From Lachnospiraceae bacterium (GTDB taxonomy: Bacteria > Bacillota > Clostridia > Lachnospirales > Anaerotignaceae), in the NCBI GenBank assembly GCA_910576545.1, contig CAJTKM010000007.1, positions 50,976 to 114,975 on the forward strand: a DNA stretch of 64,000 nucleotides. Direction: 5' to 3'. Under the pieces are notes generated by a model that was given only the letters and a program-made list of their open reading frames with translations, was not told the origin of the DNA and did not search any database. The position numbers and the translations under genes were made by a program. Positions 1 through 7,838 of the stretch are shown piece after piece (positions within the stretch are counted from its first letter, which is position 1; each line of letters opens with the position of its first letter).

Positions 1-26
1 AGAATGTCCTTCCATCGCGAAATCTT

Positions 27-107
27 TTCCCTACGTTGGCATTATCCAAATCAGGTTCCATGGTCGACGCATGGTTGCGCCCTCTCAGCCTGCCTACAAG
101 CTCCCAT
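27..107 (-). ncRNA. TPP riboswitch (THI element)
   Basis: On the minus strand this reads like a thiamine pyrophosphate aptamer. It has GGGAGC near the 5' end, the conserved GCUGAGAG block, an ACC segment, then GAACCUGAU followed by GGAUAAUGCCA and the closing CGUAGGGAA. These blocks are in the usual order and spacing for the family, which switches thiamine synthesis or transport genes off when TPP binds. The controlled gene must lie to the left of base 1, outside the window. A matching promoter lies just upstream at 132-160. Confidence 0.88.
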
Positions 108-131
108 ATTCCATATTTTGTTTCCATCTCC

Positions 132-160
132 AGAATACCATACCTGCGCCGTTTTGTCAA
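132..160 (-). promoter_or_regulatory. Promoter for the TPP riboswitch transcript
   Basis: TTGACA (155-160) and TATTCT (132-137) are separated by 17 bases on the minus strand, about 25 bases ahead of the riboswitch. The -35 box overlaps the stop codon of the lipoprotein gene upstream, so the two genes sit back to back on the same strand. Confidence 0.6.
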
Positions 161-744
161 ATCACAAACAGCAGATAAGTCTGGTGCGCTTCTGTTGACA
201 TCTCCCTCCAGTAAGTGCGGAAGGTTTCTTCGTCCAGTTCCGGCTCGTTGGACAGCACACAAATCGTATATTCCTGCCCGTCCTCAGTCAGCTTAAACTG
301 TTCGAATACTTTTAGGCTGGTAAAATTCTGCGTGCGGTGGAGGTTTGCCTCCGTTGCAAGTTCGTCCCTTGTGGAATCAGAAACCACCAGATAACCGCCT
401 TCAGGCTGGCGATAAACATAATCCAAAATCGCACCGCCCTCTCTGGTATACTGGCAGACCACTACGGACGCCTCCTTTCCTTCCGCGTCAGCCTGAAGGA
501 ATGCTTCCCATGCGTCCTCGCCCCCAACGACTTCGCCGTTCGCAATCGTATAGAAGCCCATTGATGCAGCGTCCTCAGAAGGCAGCTCCATCGGTACCTC
601 GTCCAGTTCCGCCTGCATTTCTTCCTCTTTGCCTGTTTCCTGCTGTTCATTCTGCGCAGGCTCCTTTTCCGCGGGTTCATCTGCACGCCCGCAGCCTGCC
701 GCCAATACAACGGCACATAATACCGCCGCAATCGCTCTCTTCAT
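157..744 (-). CDS. DUF4362-like lipoprotein
   Basis: A 195-residue secreted lipoprotein. It begins MKRAIAAVLCAVVLAAGCG, a short positively charged n-region, a hydrophobic stretch and a lipobox ending in Cys18. A Glu/Gln-rich linker follows to about residue 55. The C-terminal domain, with the segments VVCQYTREGG and DSTRDEL, resembles the DUF4362 family of small Firmicute lipoproteins of unknown function; that match is from memory of the family pattern. The start at 744 is chosen because it has a good AGGAGG site just upstream and a signal peptide begins there; a longer reading frame upstream overlaps the recombinase. It shares an ATGA overlap with that recombinase gene, so the two are likely co-translated. 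Confidence 0.75.
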   Translation of the reverse strand: MKRAIAAVLCAVVLAAGCGRADEPAEKEPAQNEQQETGKEEEMQAELDEVPMELPSEDAASMGFYTIANGEVVGGEDAWEAFLQADAEGKEASVVVCQYTREGGAILDYVYRQPEGGYLVVSDSTRDELATEANLHRTQNFTSLKVFEQFKLTEDGQEYTICVLSNEPELDEETFRTYWREMSTEAHQTYLLFVI

Positions 745-1703
745 GTTTTTTCCTCCTGTTTTTCTCTTTTTTGTATTTCGGGCAGCTGCCGCTTTTTGCT
801 CCGGCTCTCCATCAGCCGCCCTGCCTCCCGGAATATATCCTCTTTTATGATGGCTTCGTGGGTATTTTCCACCACAATCCACCTGCTTTCAGGCAATTCC
901 CGCGTTTTTTTCTCCTTAAAGCTAATTTTTTCTTCCTTTCCCTGCACCATATGTCCCAGATAGACAGGATTCCGCAGTATCTTGCGTACCGTTCCTGCCG
1001 ACCATCGGGTGCAGTCCTTCCGCCCCAGGTCCTCCCCGCGGTGCTTTTTCAGCTGCGATGGTGTAAGTATCCCCCTTGCAGTCAGCGTCCCCGCGATTTT
1101 CCGGCAGGAAAGCCCTGAAAGGTACAACGAAAATATTTCCTCCACAACCGCCGCCGTTTCCCCGTCCGGAACCAGACGATGCCGCTGCCCCTGTTCCTTC
1201 TGGTAGCCGTAAGGCGCATAGTTCCCCAGAAACTGTCCTTCCTCCATCTTCCGCCGGAACACCGCGCGAATATTGTCAGAAAGCTCCTCCGAGTACCACT
1301 CATTGACAAGGCTGTTAATTTGACGGGCCTTTTTGTTTTCCCGCCTTGCGGTATCCACATGGTCAACCGCCGTTACAAAGCGGATGCCCCAGAGCGGAAA
1401 TTTCCCATGCAGGTATGTTTCCGCCGTTGCGGCGTTCCGCGTAAAACGGGACTGCGTTTTGCAGAGAATGATGGAAAAACAGCCGCACTTCGCATCGCGC
1501 AGCATTTCCTGAAACGCGGGACGGTCGTCCCGCAGGCCGGAATAATCCTCGTCCGCGTATACTCGATATACTTCCCAGCCCATCTCCTCCGCATACGCCA
1601 AAAGCATAGAACGCTGGTTCTGTATGCTTTCACTTTCCGCATCACCCCGCCCTTCGTCCTCAACAGAAAGACGGCAGTAAACAGCCACAGTTTCTTTTTT
1701 CAT
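741..1703 (-). CDS. Short serine recombinase (resolvase/invertase family)
   Basis: A 320-residue site-specific recombinase of the serine family. The N-terminal catalytic domain starts with YCRLS, giving the nucleophile Ser13, and continues with SESIQNQR and the DEDYSGLRDDRPAF segment typical of resolvase catalytic domains. A 'recombinase' DNA-binding domain follows from about residue 170 (YGYQ, then the RKILRNPVYLGHMVQG segment near 240). The zinc-ribbon and coiled-coil found in large serine recombinases are missing, so it is shorter than TndX- or Int-type enzymes of 500 or more residues. It overlaps the downstream lipoprotein gene by four bases. No inverted repeats or element ends are obvious around it, so its DNA target is unknown. 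It could be a degraded or specialised recombinase. Confidence 0.85.
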   Translation of the reverse strand: MKKETVAVYCRLSVEDEGRGDAESESIQNQRSMLLAYAEEMGWEVYRVYADEDYSGLRDDRPAFQEMLRDAKCGCFSIILCKTQSRFTRNAATAETYLHGKFPLWGIRFVTAVDHVDTARRENKKARQINSLVNEWYSEELSDNIRAVFRRKMEEGQFLGNYAPYGYQKEQGQRHRLVPDGETAAVVEEIFSLYLSGLSCRKIAGTLTARGILTPSQLKKHRGEDLGRKDCTRWSAGTVRKILRNPVYLGHMVQGKEEKISFKEKKTRELPESRWIVVENTHEAIIKEDIFREAGRLMESRSKKRQLPEIQKREKQEEKT

Positions 1704-1784
1704 TGCCCTCGCCTCTTTTTTCTTCCTCAGAAAAAATATACGGCAGGGCAGCTCGTCTTATCCGTACAAATATGCCGCCTGCTT

Positions 1785-2060
1785 TCAATCCAAACCGCGG
1801 AACAGATATTTTTCGCAGCGCGGGCAGCAGGTGTCCTCCGCCACTTTCCTTCGGCAGTCCAGCGTCTTTCCGCAGTGCGGGCAAATGTAAATTTTAACCT
1901 CCAGAAAAATATCCAAAACAACAACCGCGATTGCCATAAGCGGATTATGCAAAAACACAAATGACATCGCCGCAAGCGCGTAAAGGAAAAGACTGATTTT
2001 CTGGAATTTTTTGAATTTCGCCAGCAATGCGGTACCTTTTTCTGATAAATTTTTCTGCAA
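1785..2060 (-). CDS. Small membrane protein with C-terminal zinc ribbon
   Basis: A protein of about 91 residues. Two closely spaced hydrophobic segments around residues 22-55 form a likely hairpin in the membrane. They are followed by a cytosolic zinc-ribbon-like tail with two Cys pairs, CPHC and CPRC. I choose a TTG start at 2060 because AAGGAG lies 8 bases upstream; the ATG 33 bases earlier has no such site. It lies 81 bases upstream of the serine recombinase on the same strand and may share its transcript. Similar small zinc-ribbon membrane proteins are common in Clostridia and have no assigned role. Confidence 0.65.
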   Translation of the reverse strand: MQKNLSEKGTALLAKFKKFQKISLFLYALAAMSFVFLHNPLMAIAVVVLDIFLEVKIYICPHCGKTLDCRRKVAEDTCCPRCEKYLFRGLD

Positions 2061-2221
2061 AATGACAGCTCCTTCCAAATACCAAAAATGCATTCGCTGG
2101 CAGGCGTTTGCTTTTTTGGCAGATTGCCTTGATTGCTTTTATTCTTCTTTATTTTATTACAAAATACCGGAAAAAGCAACCGGAAAGAACAACCGCGTTT
2201 TCTTTGCTGCCCGCCTGCACA

Positions 2222-2250
2222 TTGAACCCAGCCAAGATATGTGATAGTAT
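2222..2250 (+). promoter_or_regulatory. Promoter for the DUF1349 gene
   Basis: TTGAAC and TAGTAT are separated by 17 bases, ending about 40 bases ahead of the DUF1349 start codon. This is the only good promoter match in the gap. Confidence 0.5.
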
Positions 2251-2289
2251 TAAAATCATAAATCAATTGTTGTGGGAGGAATAAAAAAT

Positions 2290-2898
2290 ATGGACCTGTC
2301 AAAATTCAAATGGACAAGAGAGCCGGAATACTTTTCCATAAAAGACAATAAAATTGAAATTGTTACAAAGCCATATACTGATTTATGGCAAAGAACATAT
2401 TACCATTTCCAAAATGACAATGCCCCTCTTTTCCAGATAGAAACGGCAGAAAAATATTTCAGCTTTCTTGTAAAAACTGATTTTACTGCCAGCCATCAAA
2501 GGTTTGATCAATGCGGCATCGTAATGTATCTGGACAGCGAAAACTGGCTGAAAGCCTCCGTAGAGTATGAAACTGAAAGATACCAGCATTTGGGAAGCGT
2601 TGTCACCAATAACGGCTTTTCCGACTGGGCAACAACTGCCATAGACGCTGCTGCAAAAACCATGTGGTACCGTTTCAGCCGGAGGGAAGACGATTATCGC
2701 ATCGACTCCTCTCCCGATGGCGTCGCCTTCCGGCAGATGCGGATCTGCCATATGCATCACGGCAAAGGAAAAATACAGTTCGGTATTTATGCCTGTTCCC
2801 CTGAAAATTCTTCTTTCAAAGCAATTTTTTCTAATATGCAGCTGACAGAATGCCAATGGCAGGCACATGACGGGCAGCCGCCAGACAAAATTTCCTGA
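2290..2898 (+). CDS. DUF1349 family protein (concanavalin A-like fold)
   Basis: A 202-residue soluble protein with no signal peptide. The pattern FKWTREPEYF near the N-terminus, then TDLWQRTYYHFQ, and the later blocks QCGIVMYLD and WLKASVEYE match DUF1349 proteins. These adopt a jelly-roll (concanavalin A-like) fold and are sometimes annotated 'regulation of enolase protein 1'; their biochemical role is not established. The ATG at 2290 has GGGAGGA about 10 bases upstream. The length fits the family, so the gene looks intact even though the following subtilase fragment overlaps its last 32 bases in another frame. Confidence 0.8.
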   Translation: MDLSKFKWTREPEYFSIKDNKIEIVTKPYTDLWQRTYYHFQNDNAPLFQIETAEKYFSFLVKTDFTASHQRFDQCGIVMYLDSENWLKASVEYETERYQHLGSVVTNNGFSDWATTAIDAAAKTMWYRFSRREDDYRIDSSPDGVAFRQMRICHMHHGKGKIQFGIYACSPENSSFKAIFSNMQLTECQWQAHDGQPPDKIS

Positions 2899-3649
2899 TA
2901 CGGCAAGGTTTCCGAAGTTTTTTGCTTACGTGACCCACGTCACGGGAATTGCCTGCGGAAACGGCTGTCTTTCCGGCGGAAAATACTGCGGAGTCGCGCC
3001 GCAGGCACAAATTGTTTCCGTCAAAATCCTTGACCGCTATGGGCAGGGAAATTCCGCCCAGGCTGTAACCGGTCTTCAATGGATAATGGACAATGCACGC
3101 AAATATAATATAAAAGTAGTAAATCTTTCCATCGGCACAAACGACAGAAAGGTCAATCTGCCTTTGAAGGACGCCGTTGAACGGCTCTGGCGCATGGGTA
3201 TCGTTGTCGTTGCCGCCGCCGGAAACCCTGACGAGCGCAACGGCTACCGCCCACCCCCTGCGGTCAGCTCCGGCGTGCTCTGCGTCGGCGCGTGGGAGGA
3301 TAGAAACTATTTCCACCAGCCTGCTTTTTCTTTTTTCACGAGGGAAGAAAATATCATGCCTGATTTATGGGCGCCCGGCGATGACGTGGTTTCCGTCCTT
3401 TCGCCGGATTATGATTTTTCCCTTCCAAACCGCAGCCGGGATAAAATCGTAGACGGACGTTATATCCGCATGAGCGGCGCGTCTATGGCAACGCCTCTCG
3501 TCAGCGGTGCAGCCGCACTCCTGCTGGAAAAATATCCCCGCGCCCGTCCGGAGGAAATCAAACGGCTGCTCCTGCAGGCGGCAGATTGGAACAATGGGCT
3601 GATGGATCAGGAACTGTGCATGAAGCTATCAAGAAAGGTGGTCAAATGA
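2867..3649 (+). pseudogene. Subtilisin-like (S8) protease, 5'-truncated
   Basis: The open frame codes 260 residues. From about residue 23 it matches a peptidase S8 domain: THVTGIACGNG, then GVAPQAQIVSVKILD, VVNLSIG, VVVAAAGN, the oxyanion Asn region, and the Ser loop GASMATPLVSGAAALL. Family members need Asp, His and Ser. The Ser is present, but the Asp-containing N-terminal part is absent. The catalytic His of the HGTHV motif is replaced: the frame reads YVTHV. The first 20 or so residues overlap the end of the DUF1349 gene and do not look like a protease. I infer a remnant left by a deletion or recombination that joined it to the DUF1349 gene. A catalytically dead product cannot be excluded, since the rest of the frame is open. 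Confidence 0.75.
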
Positions 3650-3650
3650 T

Positions 3651-4082
3651 ATGTCCGAAAGCAATGTAGCAAACCTTGCGAAAACCTTACAGCAGACTGA
3701 CGGGCTGGAACGGGATTTTTCCCAGATGTTTTCCAGCCTGCGGGATACCATAGAAAAAGAGTACCTCCTGAAAATCCGTTCCGCCGCCAATCAGGAAAAG
3801 GCCATTGCAGTCGAACATCCGCCCCGGGAGGTTACGCTTCTGCGCGCGCTTTCTGCCTTTACGGACGAAAACGGTAAACGGCAGATAGACCAGATGACCC
3901 GCGGCCTTCTGTTCCTCCATTCCATACAGAATGTGCAGAAGGGCCTTTCGGACGTTTCTGCCGCCGGAAACCTGCTGGAGGCACGCAGTTCAGACTCTCC
4001 TTCGGATACCAGCCAGCCGTCAGCCCGTTCCGCACAGATGGCGGGGCTGTTTCTCCTTCTTGCCCTCGCGGACCAGTTCTGA
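3651..4082 (+). CDS. Hypothetical protein downstream of the subtilase
   Basis: A 143-residue protein that starts one base after the protease stop codon, behind AAAGGTGG, so it is probably translated from the same message. It appears helical and charged in the first 100 residues (for example LAKTLQQTDGLERDFSQMF). A Ser/Asp-rich linker follows, and it ends in a short hydrophobic run, MAGLFLLLALADQF, that could be a tail anchor or simply a helix. I do not recognise a family. The position suggests a partner of the S8 protease, for instance a chaperone-like or inhibitor protein, but nothing in the sequence proves this. A strong terminator follows at 4101-4140. Confidence 0.6.
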   Translation: MSESNVANLAKTLQQTDGLERDFSQMFSSLRDTIEKEYLLKIRSAANQEKAIAVEHPPREVTLLRALSAFTDENGKRQIDQMTRGLLFLHSIQNVQKGLSDVSAAGNLLEARSSDSPSDTSQPSARSAQMAGLFLLLALADQF

Positions 4083-4100
4083 TTCCTGCCGCAAAATACA

Positions 4101-4140
4101 AAAGTCCGGAAATACCGTTCCTACGGTATCTCCGGACTTT
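4101..4140. terminator. Bidirectional terminator between the subtilase locus and rnfB
   Basis: A 17-bp inverted repeat (AAAGTCCGGAAATACCG and its near complement, one mismatch) around a 6-base loop, with A and T runs at the two ends. It can stop both the plus-strand subtilase transcript and the minus-strand rnf transcript. Confidence 0.85.
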
Positions 4141-4172
4141 ATCATATCAGGGACAACCCCCTGAATTCCGCC

Positions 4173-5105
4173 TTATTCAGACTTTGTTTCTTCAGCCTTA
4201 GGCGCTTCCGCCTGTGCCGGGGCTTCAGCCTTTGCAGGGGCTTCCGCCTGTGCAGGAGCCGCCGCAGGTGCAGGAGCTTCCGCCTTAGGAGCCGCTGCCG
4301 CAGCAGGCTTCTTGCCTGTCAGCACGCCCTTCGGGCATTTATTCGCGCAGATGCCGCAAGCCTTACACTTATCATAGTCAATAACCGCAAGGTTATCCAC
4401 AACATGAATCGCGTCAAACGGACAATTCTTTTCGCAGATCTTGCAGGCGATGCAGCCGGTAGAGCATACAGGCATAACATTTTTGCCTACATCTTTGGAA
4501 GAACACTGCACTTTTACTTTCTTCTTTGCCGGAAGCAGCTCAATGATATGCTTCGGGCATGTGGAAACGCACTTGCCGCAGGCAACGCATTTTTCCTTAT
4601 CAATTACGGCAATGCCGTCCACAATTTCAATCGCGCCGAACGCGCAGGCTTTTTTGCAGCTTCCCAGACCAAGGCAGCCATAAGAACAGCTTTTCGCGCC
4701 CTGTCCAGCCAGCTGAACAGCCATATTGCAGTCATCGATGCCGAAATAATCATATTTTTCCTTTGCTTTTTCGCATGTGCCGCCACATTTTACGAAAGCA
4801 GCCATCGGTTCGGAGGCGGAAGCCTCGATACCCATGATAGAGCCAACCTTTTCCGCAACAGCCGCGCCGCCAACAGGGCAGGCATTTACAGGAGCCGTGC
4901 CCGCAACGATTGCAGACGCACAGCCGCCGCAGCCGGGGAACCCGCAGCCGCCGCAGTTCGCGCCGGGCAAAGCCTCCAGCACTGCGCTAACTCTGGGATC
5001 CTCGTCAACCTTGAACACCTGGCTCGCAACACCAAGGCAAGCGCCGAAAACAACGCCAATACCGCCAACGCTCAGGACGGGATATACAATACTCATTGGA
5101 TCCAT
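4173..5105 (-). CDS. rnfB: Rnf complex subunit RnfB
   Basis: Iron-sulfur subunit of the membrane-bound Rnf complex, which oxidises reduced ferredoxin, reduces NAD+ and pumps Na+ or H+. The 310 residues begin with one membrane helix. A Cys-rich CGGCGFPGCGGC block near residue 50 forms a 4Fe-4S site, then come ferredoxin-like motifs CVACGKCVSTCP, CIACKICEKNCP and CKACGICANKCP, giving several 4Fe-4S clusters for electron entry. The last 45 residues are an unusual low-complexity tail built from Ala, Pro, Glu and Lys (repeats of the type AEAPA), beyond the last cluster. It is the last gene of rnfCDGEAB and lies 20 bases after rnfA. Confidence 0.96.
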   Translation of the reverse strand: MDPMSIVYPVLSVGGIGVVFGACLGVASQVFKVDEDPRVSAVLEALPGANCGGCGFPGCGGCASAIVAGTAPVNACPVGGAAVAEKVGSIMGIEASASEPMAAFVKCGGTCEKAKEKYDYFGIDDCNMAVQLAGQGAKSCSYGCLGLGSCKKACAFGAIEIVDGIAVIDKEKCVACGKCVSTCPKHIIELLPAKKKVKVQCSSKDVGKNVMPVCSTGCIACKICEKNCPFDAIHVVDNLAVIDYDKCKACGICANKCPKGVLTGKKPAAAAAPKAEAPAPAAAPAQAEAPAKAEAPAQAEAPKAEETKSE

Positions 5106-5125
5106 TCTTGTTTACCCTCCTTCTC

Positions 5126-5704
5126 TTACAGTTTAATCAGACCGGAGAAGCCCAGGAACGCGATGGACATCAGGCCCGCTGTCAGCAGAGCCATGGGGAA
5201 CCCATCAAAGGCTTTCGGTGTGTCATTATCAGCAATTCTTTCACGGATACCCGCAAACAGCACAATAGCCAGCGCAAAACCGATTGCGCCGCCCAGCGCG
5301 TTCAGGACAGCCTGAATGAAGTTGTAGTCCTTCTGCATATTCAGAACGGCAACGCCCAGCACCGCACAGTTTGTCGTAATCAGGGGCAGGAACACGCCCA
5401 GAGCCTGATAAAGCGCAGGAGCCGCTTTTTTCAGGAACATCTCAACGAACTGCACCAAGGACGCGATAACCAGGATAAACGCAATGTTATACAGGTATGT
5501 AATGCCCAGAGGCTCAAGGATAAACGCGTAAACCAGCCACGCTACCGCCGCCGCGAGGGACATTACGAAGATTACGGCCATGCCCATGCCGGCCGCGGTG
5601 TCTACCTTCTTAGAAACGCCAAGGAAGGGGCAGATACCTAAGAACTGGGACAGAACGTAGTTGTTAACGAAAATCCCGGCCAAAACCAATAATATCAGAT
5701 TCAT
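5126..5704 (-). CDS. rnfA: Rnf complex subunit RnfA
   Basis: A 192-residue integral membrane subunit with about six hydrophobic helices. The opening segment, NNYVLSQFLGICPFLG, holds the conserved Cys-Pro that in the RnfA/NqrE family helps bind an iron-sulfur centre between RnfA and RnfE. Length and motif order are standard. It sits between rnfE and rnfB in the operon with an 18-base gap, and probably forms part of the ion path. Confidence 0.96.
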   Translation of the reverse strand: MNLILLVLAGIFVNNYVLSQFLGICPFLGVSKKVDTAAGMGMAVIFVMSLAAAVAWLVYAFILEPLGITYLYNIAFILVIASLVQFVEMFLKKAAPALYQALGVFLPLITTNCAVLGVAVLNMQKDYNFIQAVLNALGGAIGFALAIVLFAGIRERIADNDTPKAFDGFPMALLTAGLMSIAFLGFSGLIKL

Positions 5705-5722
5705 TTATTTCCCCTCCTTATC

Positions 5723-6316
5723 TTAGTTTTTATTCCTGAAATGATTCAGGGCAGCCATCAGGCATGCCAGCGTGAAGAACGCGCCGGGAGCCATTACGAA
5801 CAGCAGTGTCCTGGGGAATGCTTCGGGCAGCACTGTAATATCAAACAGCGTGCCTGCGCCGATGAATTCACGCACAAGGCCCAGAACGCCAAGGCCGATG
5901 GTAAAGCCAAGGCCCATGCCGATGCCGTCGAACGCCGCCGCAACAGGACCGTTTTTGGAAGCGAACGCCTCTGCTCTTGCCAGAATCAGACAGTTAACAA
6001 CAATCAGGGGGATGTAAAGACCCAGTGATGCGTTCAATGCCGGCAGATACGCTTTCAACGCAAATTCGATGATGGTTACGAATGTTGCGATAACAACGAT
6101 AAAGCAGGGGATACGTACTGTATCAGGGATTACCTTTCTCAGCAGGGATACGAAAATATTTGCGAAAATCAAAACTGCTGTTGTGGAAAGCCCCATGCCG
6201 ATGCCGTTGATTGCAGAGCTTGTTACAGCCAGCGTCGGACACATACCGATAACCTGTACGAATGTGGGGTTTTCATTGACAATACCATTTTTAATCAATT
6301 TCAGCGGGTTAGCCAT
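5723..6316 (-). CDS. rnfE: Rnf complex subunit RnfE
   Basis: A 197-residue multi-pass membrane subunit, paralogous to RnfA. It shows NPTFVQVIGMCPTLAVT near the N-terminus, with the Cys-Pro counterpart of the one in RnfA, and SAINGIGMGLS. The start at 6316 (MANPLKLIKNGI) is preferred over an ATG 57 bases upstream because it shares one base with the rnfG stop codon (TGATG), which is a typical coupled start, and begins where RnfE proteins normally do. Confidence 0.95.
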   Translation of the reverse strand: MANPLKLIKNGIVNENPTFVQVIGMCPTLAVTSSAINGIGMGLSTTAVLIFANIFVSLLRKVIPDTVRIPCFIVVIATFVTIIEFALKAYLPALNASLGLYIPLIVVNCLILARAEAFASKNGPVAAAFDGIGMGLGFTIGLGVLGLVREFIGAGTLFDITVLPEAFPRTLLFVMAPGAFFTLACLMAALNHFRNKN

Positions 6317-6855
6317 CAATAAGCACCTCCATTCGCTGCGACCCAATCCAATGCTTCCTGTGCGCCGCTGCAAACAGCACGGGAAGTGATGGTTGAACTT
6401 GTAATAGGTACGATTTCACCGCCGTCCTTCGTTACTGCCAGCGTGCCGGATTTGCCCGCAAACTGCTCATAGAAGGAGGGGTCGGTGGATTTTGCGCCCA
6501 GACCGGGCGTTTCGGAATGGCTTGTAACGCGCAGGCCGGTAATCACGCCATCCTCACCAATGCCAACCATTGTATTGACAGCGCCGCCAAAGCCGCCGGG
6601 AGCCGTTGTGATAACAAAGCCGCCGTTTTCCGCTTTATAAATAGCCTGGATCGTGCCTGTCTTTTCCGCGTCAGTAATTTCCGTAAAGCTGCCGCCGTCC
6701 GGCATAACAGCCATCATGCCCTCGTTCAGGGTCTTTTCCGTCTGCGCCGCGATAGGAGCCTTTGTTACTTCGGACACTACACCCAGGAGGGCAGCGGCTA
6801 TGCCGGCAATGATCAGCAGAACGACAGCGGGTTTTACTACTTCTTTCATGTTCAT
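6316..6855 (-). CDS. rnfG: Rnf complex subunit RnfG
   Basis: A 179-residue subunit with one N-terminal membrane helix (VVLLIIAGIAAALLGVV) and an extracytoplasmic FMN-binding domain. The motif TSSTITS near residue 150 corresponds to the S(T)GAT-type site where FMN is attached covalently to Thr by ApbE. Neighbouring features such as SHSETPGLGAK also fit the FMN_bind family. It overlaps rnfD by four bases (ATGA) and rnfE by one. An ApbE flavin transferase is needed for its maturation and is not in this window. Confidence 0.95.
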   Translation of the reverse strand: MNMKEVVKPAVVLLIIAGIAAALLGVVSEVTKAPIAAQTEKTLNEGMMAVMPDGGSFTEITDAEKTGTIQAIYKAENGGFVITTAPGGFGGAVNTMVGIGEDGVITGLRVTSHSETPGLGAKSTDPSFYEQFAGKSGTLAVTKDGGEIVPITSSTITSRAVCSGAQEALDWVAANGGAY

Positions 6856-7820
6856 GCTTTTTTCGCCTCCTTCACTTTCGGTAAAGCGCCAAAGATTGTA
6901 GGCTCTGTAAATCTCTCAATCAGAGGTACGCAAAGGTTCATAATCAGGATAGAATAGGATACGCCCTCAGGATAGCCGCCGAATGTACGAATCAGCGTTG
7001 TCAGAAGGCCGCAGCCCAGTGCGAAGATAACCTGCCCCTTCGGTGTAACAGGGGAGGAAGCGTAGTCTGTTGCCATGAAGAACGCGCCCAGCATCAGGCC
7101 GCCTGCGAACATTTCATGTACAGGCATACGCACGCCCTGTCTGCCAATCAGCGCGGACAGTACGAAAACGGTTGCTATGTAGATTACAGGAATCTTCCAG
7201 CTGATAACGTGCTTATACAGCAGATAAATGCCGCCGATAATCAGTGCAACCGCACAGGTTTCACCAATACAGCCGCCGATGTTCGTGCCCAGCGCCAGAT
7301 CCGCGATTGATGCATCAGGGAATACGCCGCCCTTCATCTGCGCCAGAGGCGTAGCAACAGCAACCGCATCTGCGCCGCTGAAGCCTGTGGGAGCCGTCCA
7401 TGTTGTCATTTCCGTCGGATAGGACGCCAGCAGGAACGCACGCCCTGCCAGAGCGGGGTTAATGAAGTTCTGCCCCAGACCGCCGAAAAGCTGTTTTGCA
7501 AAAATGATTGCGAACGCACTGCCAACAACAGGCACCCAAATAGGAGCGGACGCAGGCAGGTTCATTGCCAGCAGAAGGCCGGTTACAACTGCGCTCAGGT
7601 CGCTGATAGTAACGGGCTTCTTCAGGAGCGTTTGATAAAGCCATTCAAAGAAAACGGCGGATACGATGGAAGCCAGAATCAGGATCAAAGCATTCACACC
7701 GAAATAAATGATACCCATAATTGTTGCGGGAACCAGAGCAATCACAACGTCGCGCATAATGCTCTGGATGGATTCTTTGGAACGCACATGAGGGGTACCG
7801 GATACTACAAAGTTAGCCAT
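6852..7820 (-). CDS. rnfD: Rnf complex subunit RnfD
   Basis: A 322-residue membrane subunit of the NqrB/RnfD family with many hydrophobic helices. Landmarks are PHVRSKESIQSIM at the start, FGGLGQNFINPALAGRAFL in the middle and the segment SGADAVAVATPL, around the place where family members carry a covalent FMN on Thr. It is translated after rnfC and overlaps rnfG by four bases. Confidence 0.95.
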   Translation of the reverse strand: MANFVVSGTPHVRSKESIQSIMRDVVIALVPATIMGIIYFGVNALILILASIVSAVFFEWLYQTLLKKPVTISDLSAVVTGLLLAMNLPASAPIWVPVVGSAFAIIFAKQLFGGLGQNFINPALAGRAFLLASYPTEMTTWTAPTGFSGADAVAVATPLAQMKGGVFPDASIADLALGTNIGGCIGETCAVALIIGGIYLLYKHVISWKIPVIYIATVFVLSALIGRQGVRMPVHEMFAGGLMLGAFFMATDYASSPVTPKGQVIFALGCGLLTTLIRTFGGYPEGVSYSILIMNLCVPLIERFTEPTIFGALPKVKEAKKA

Positions 7821-7838
7821 GTTTTATTCTCCCCCTTC

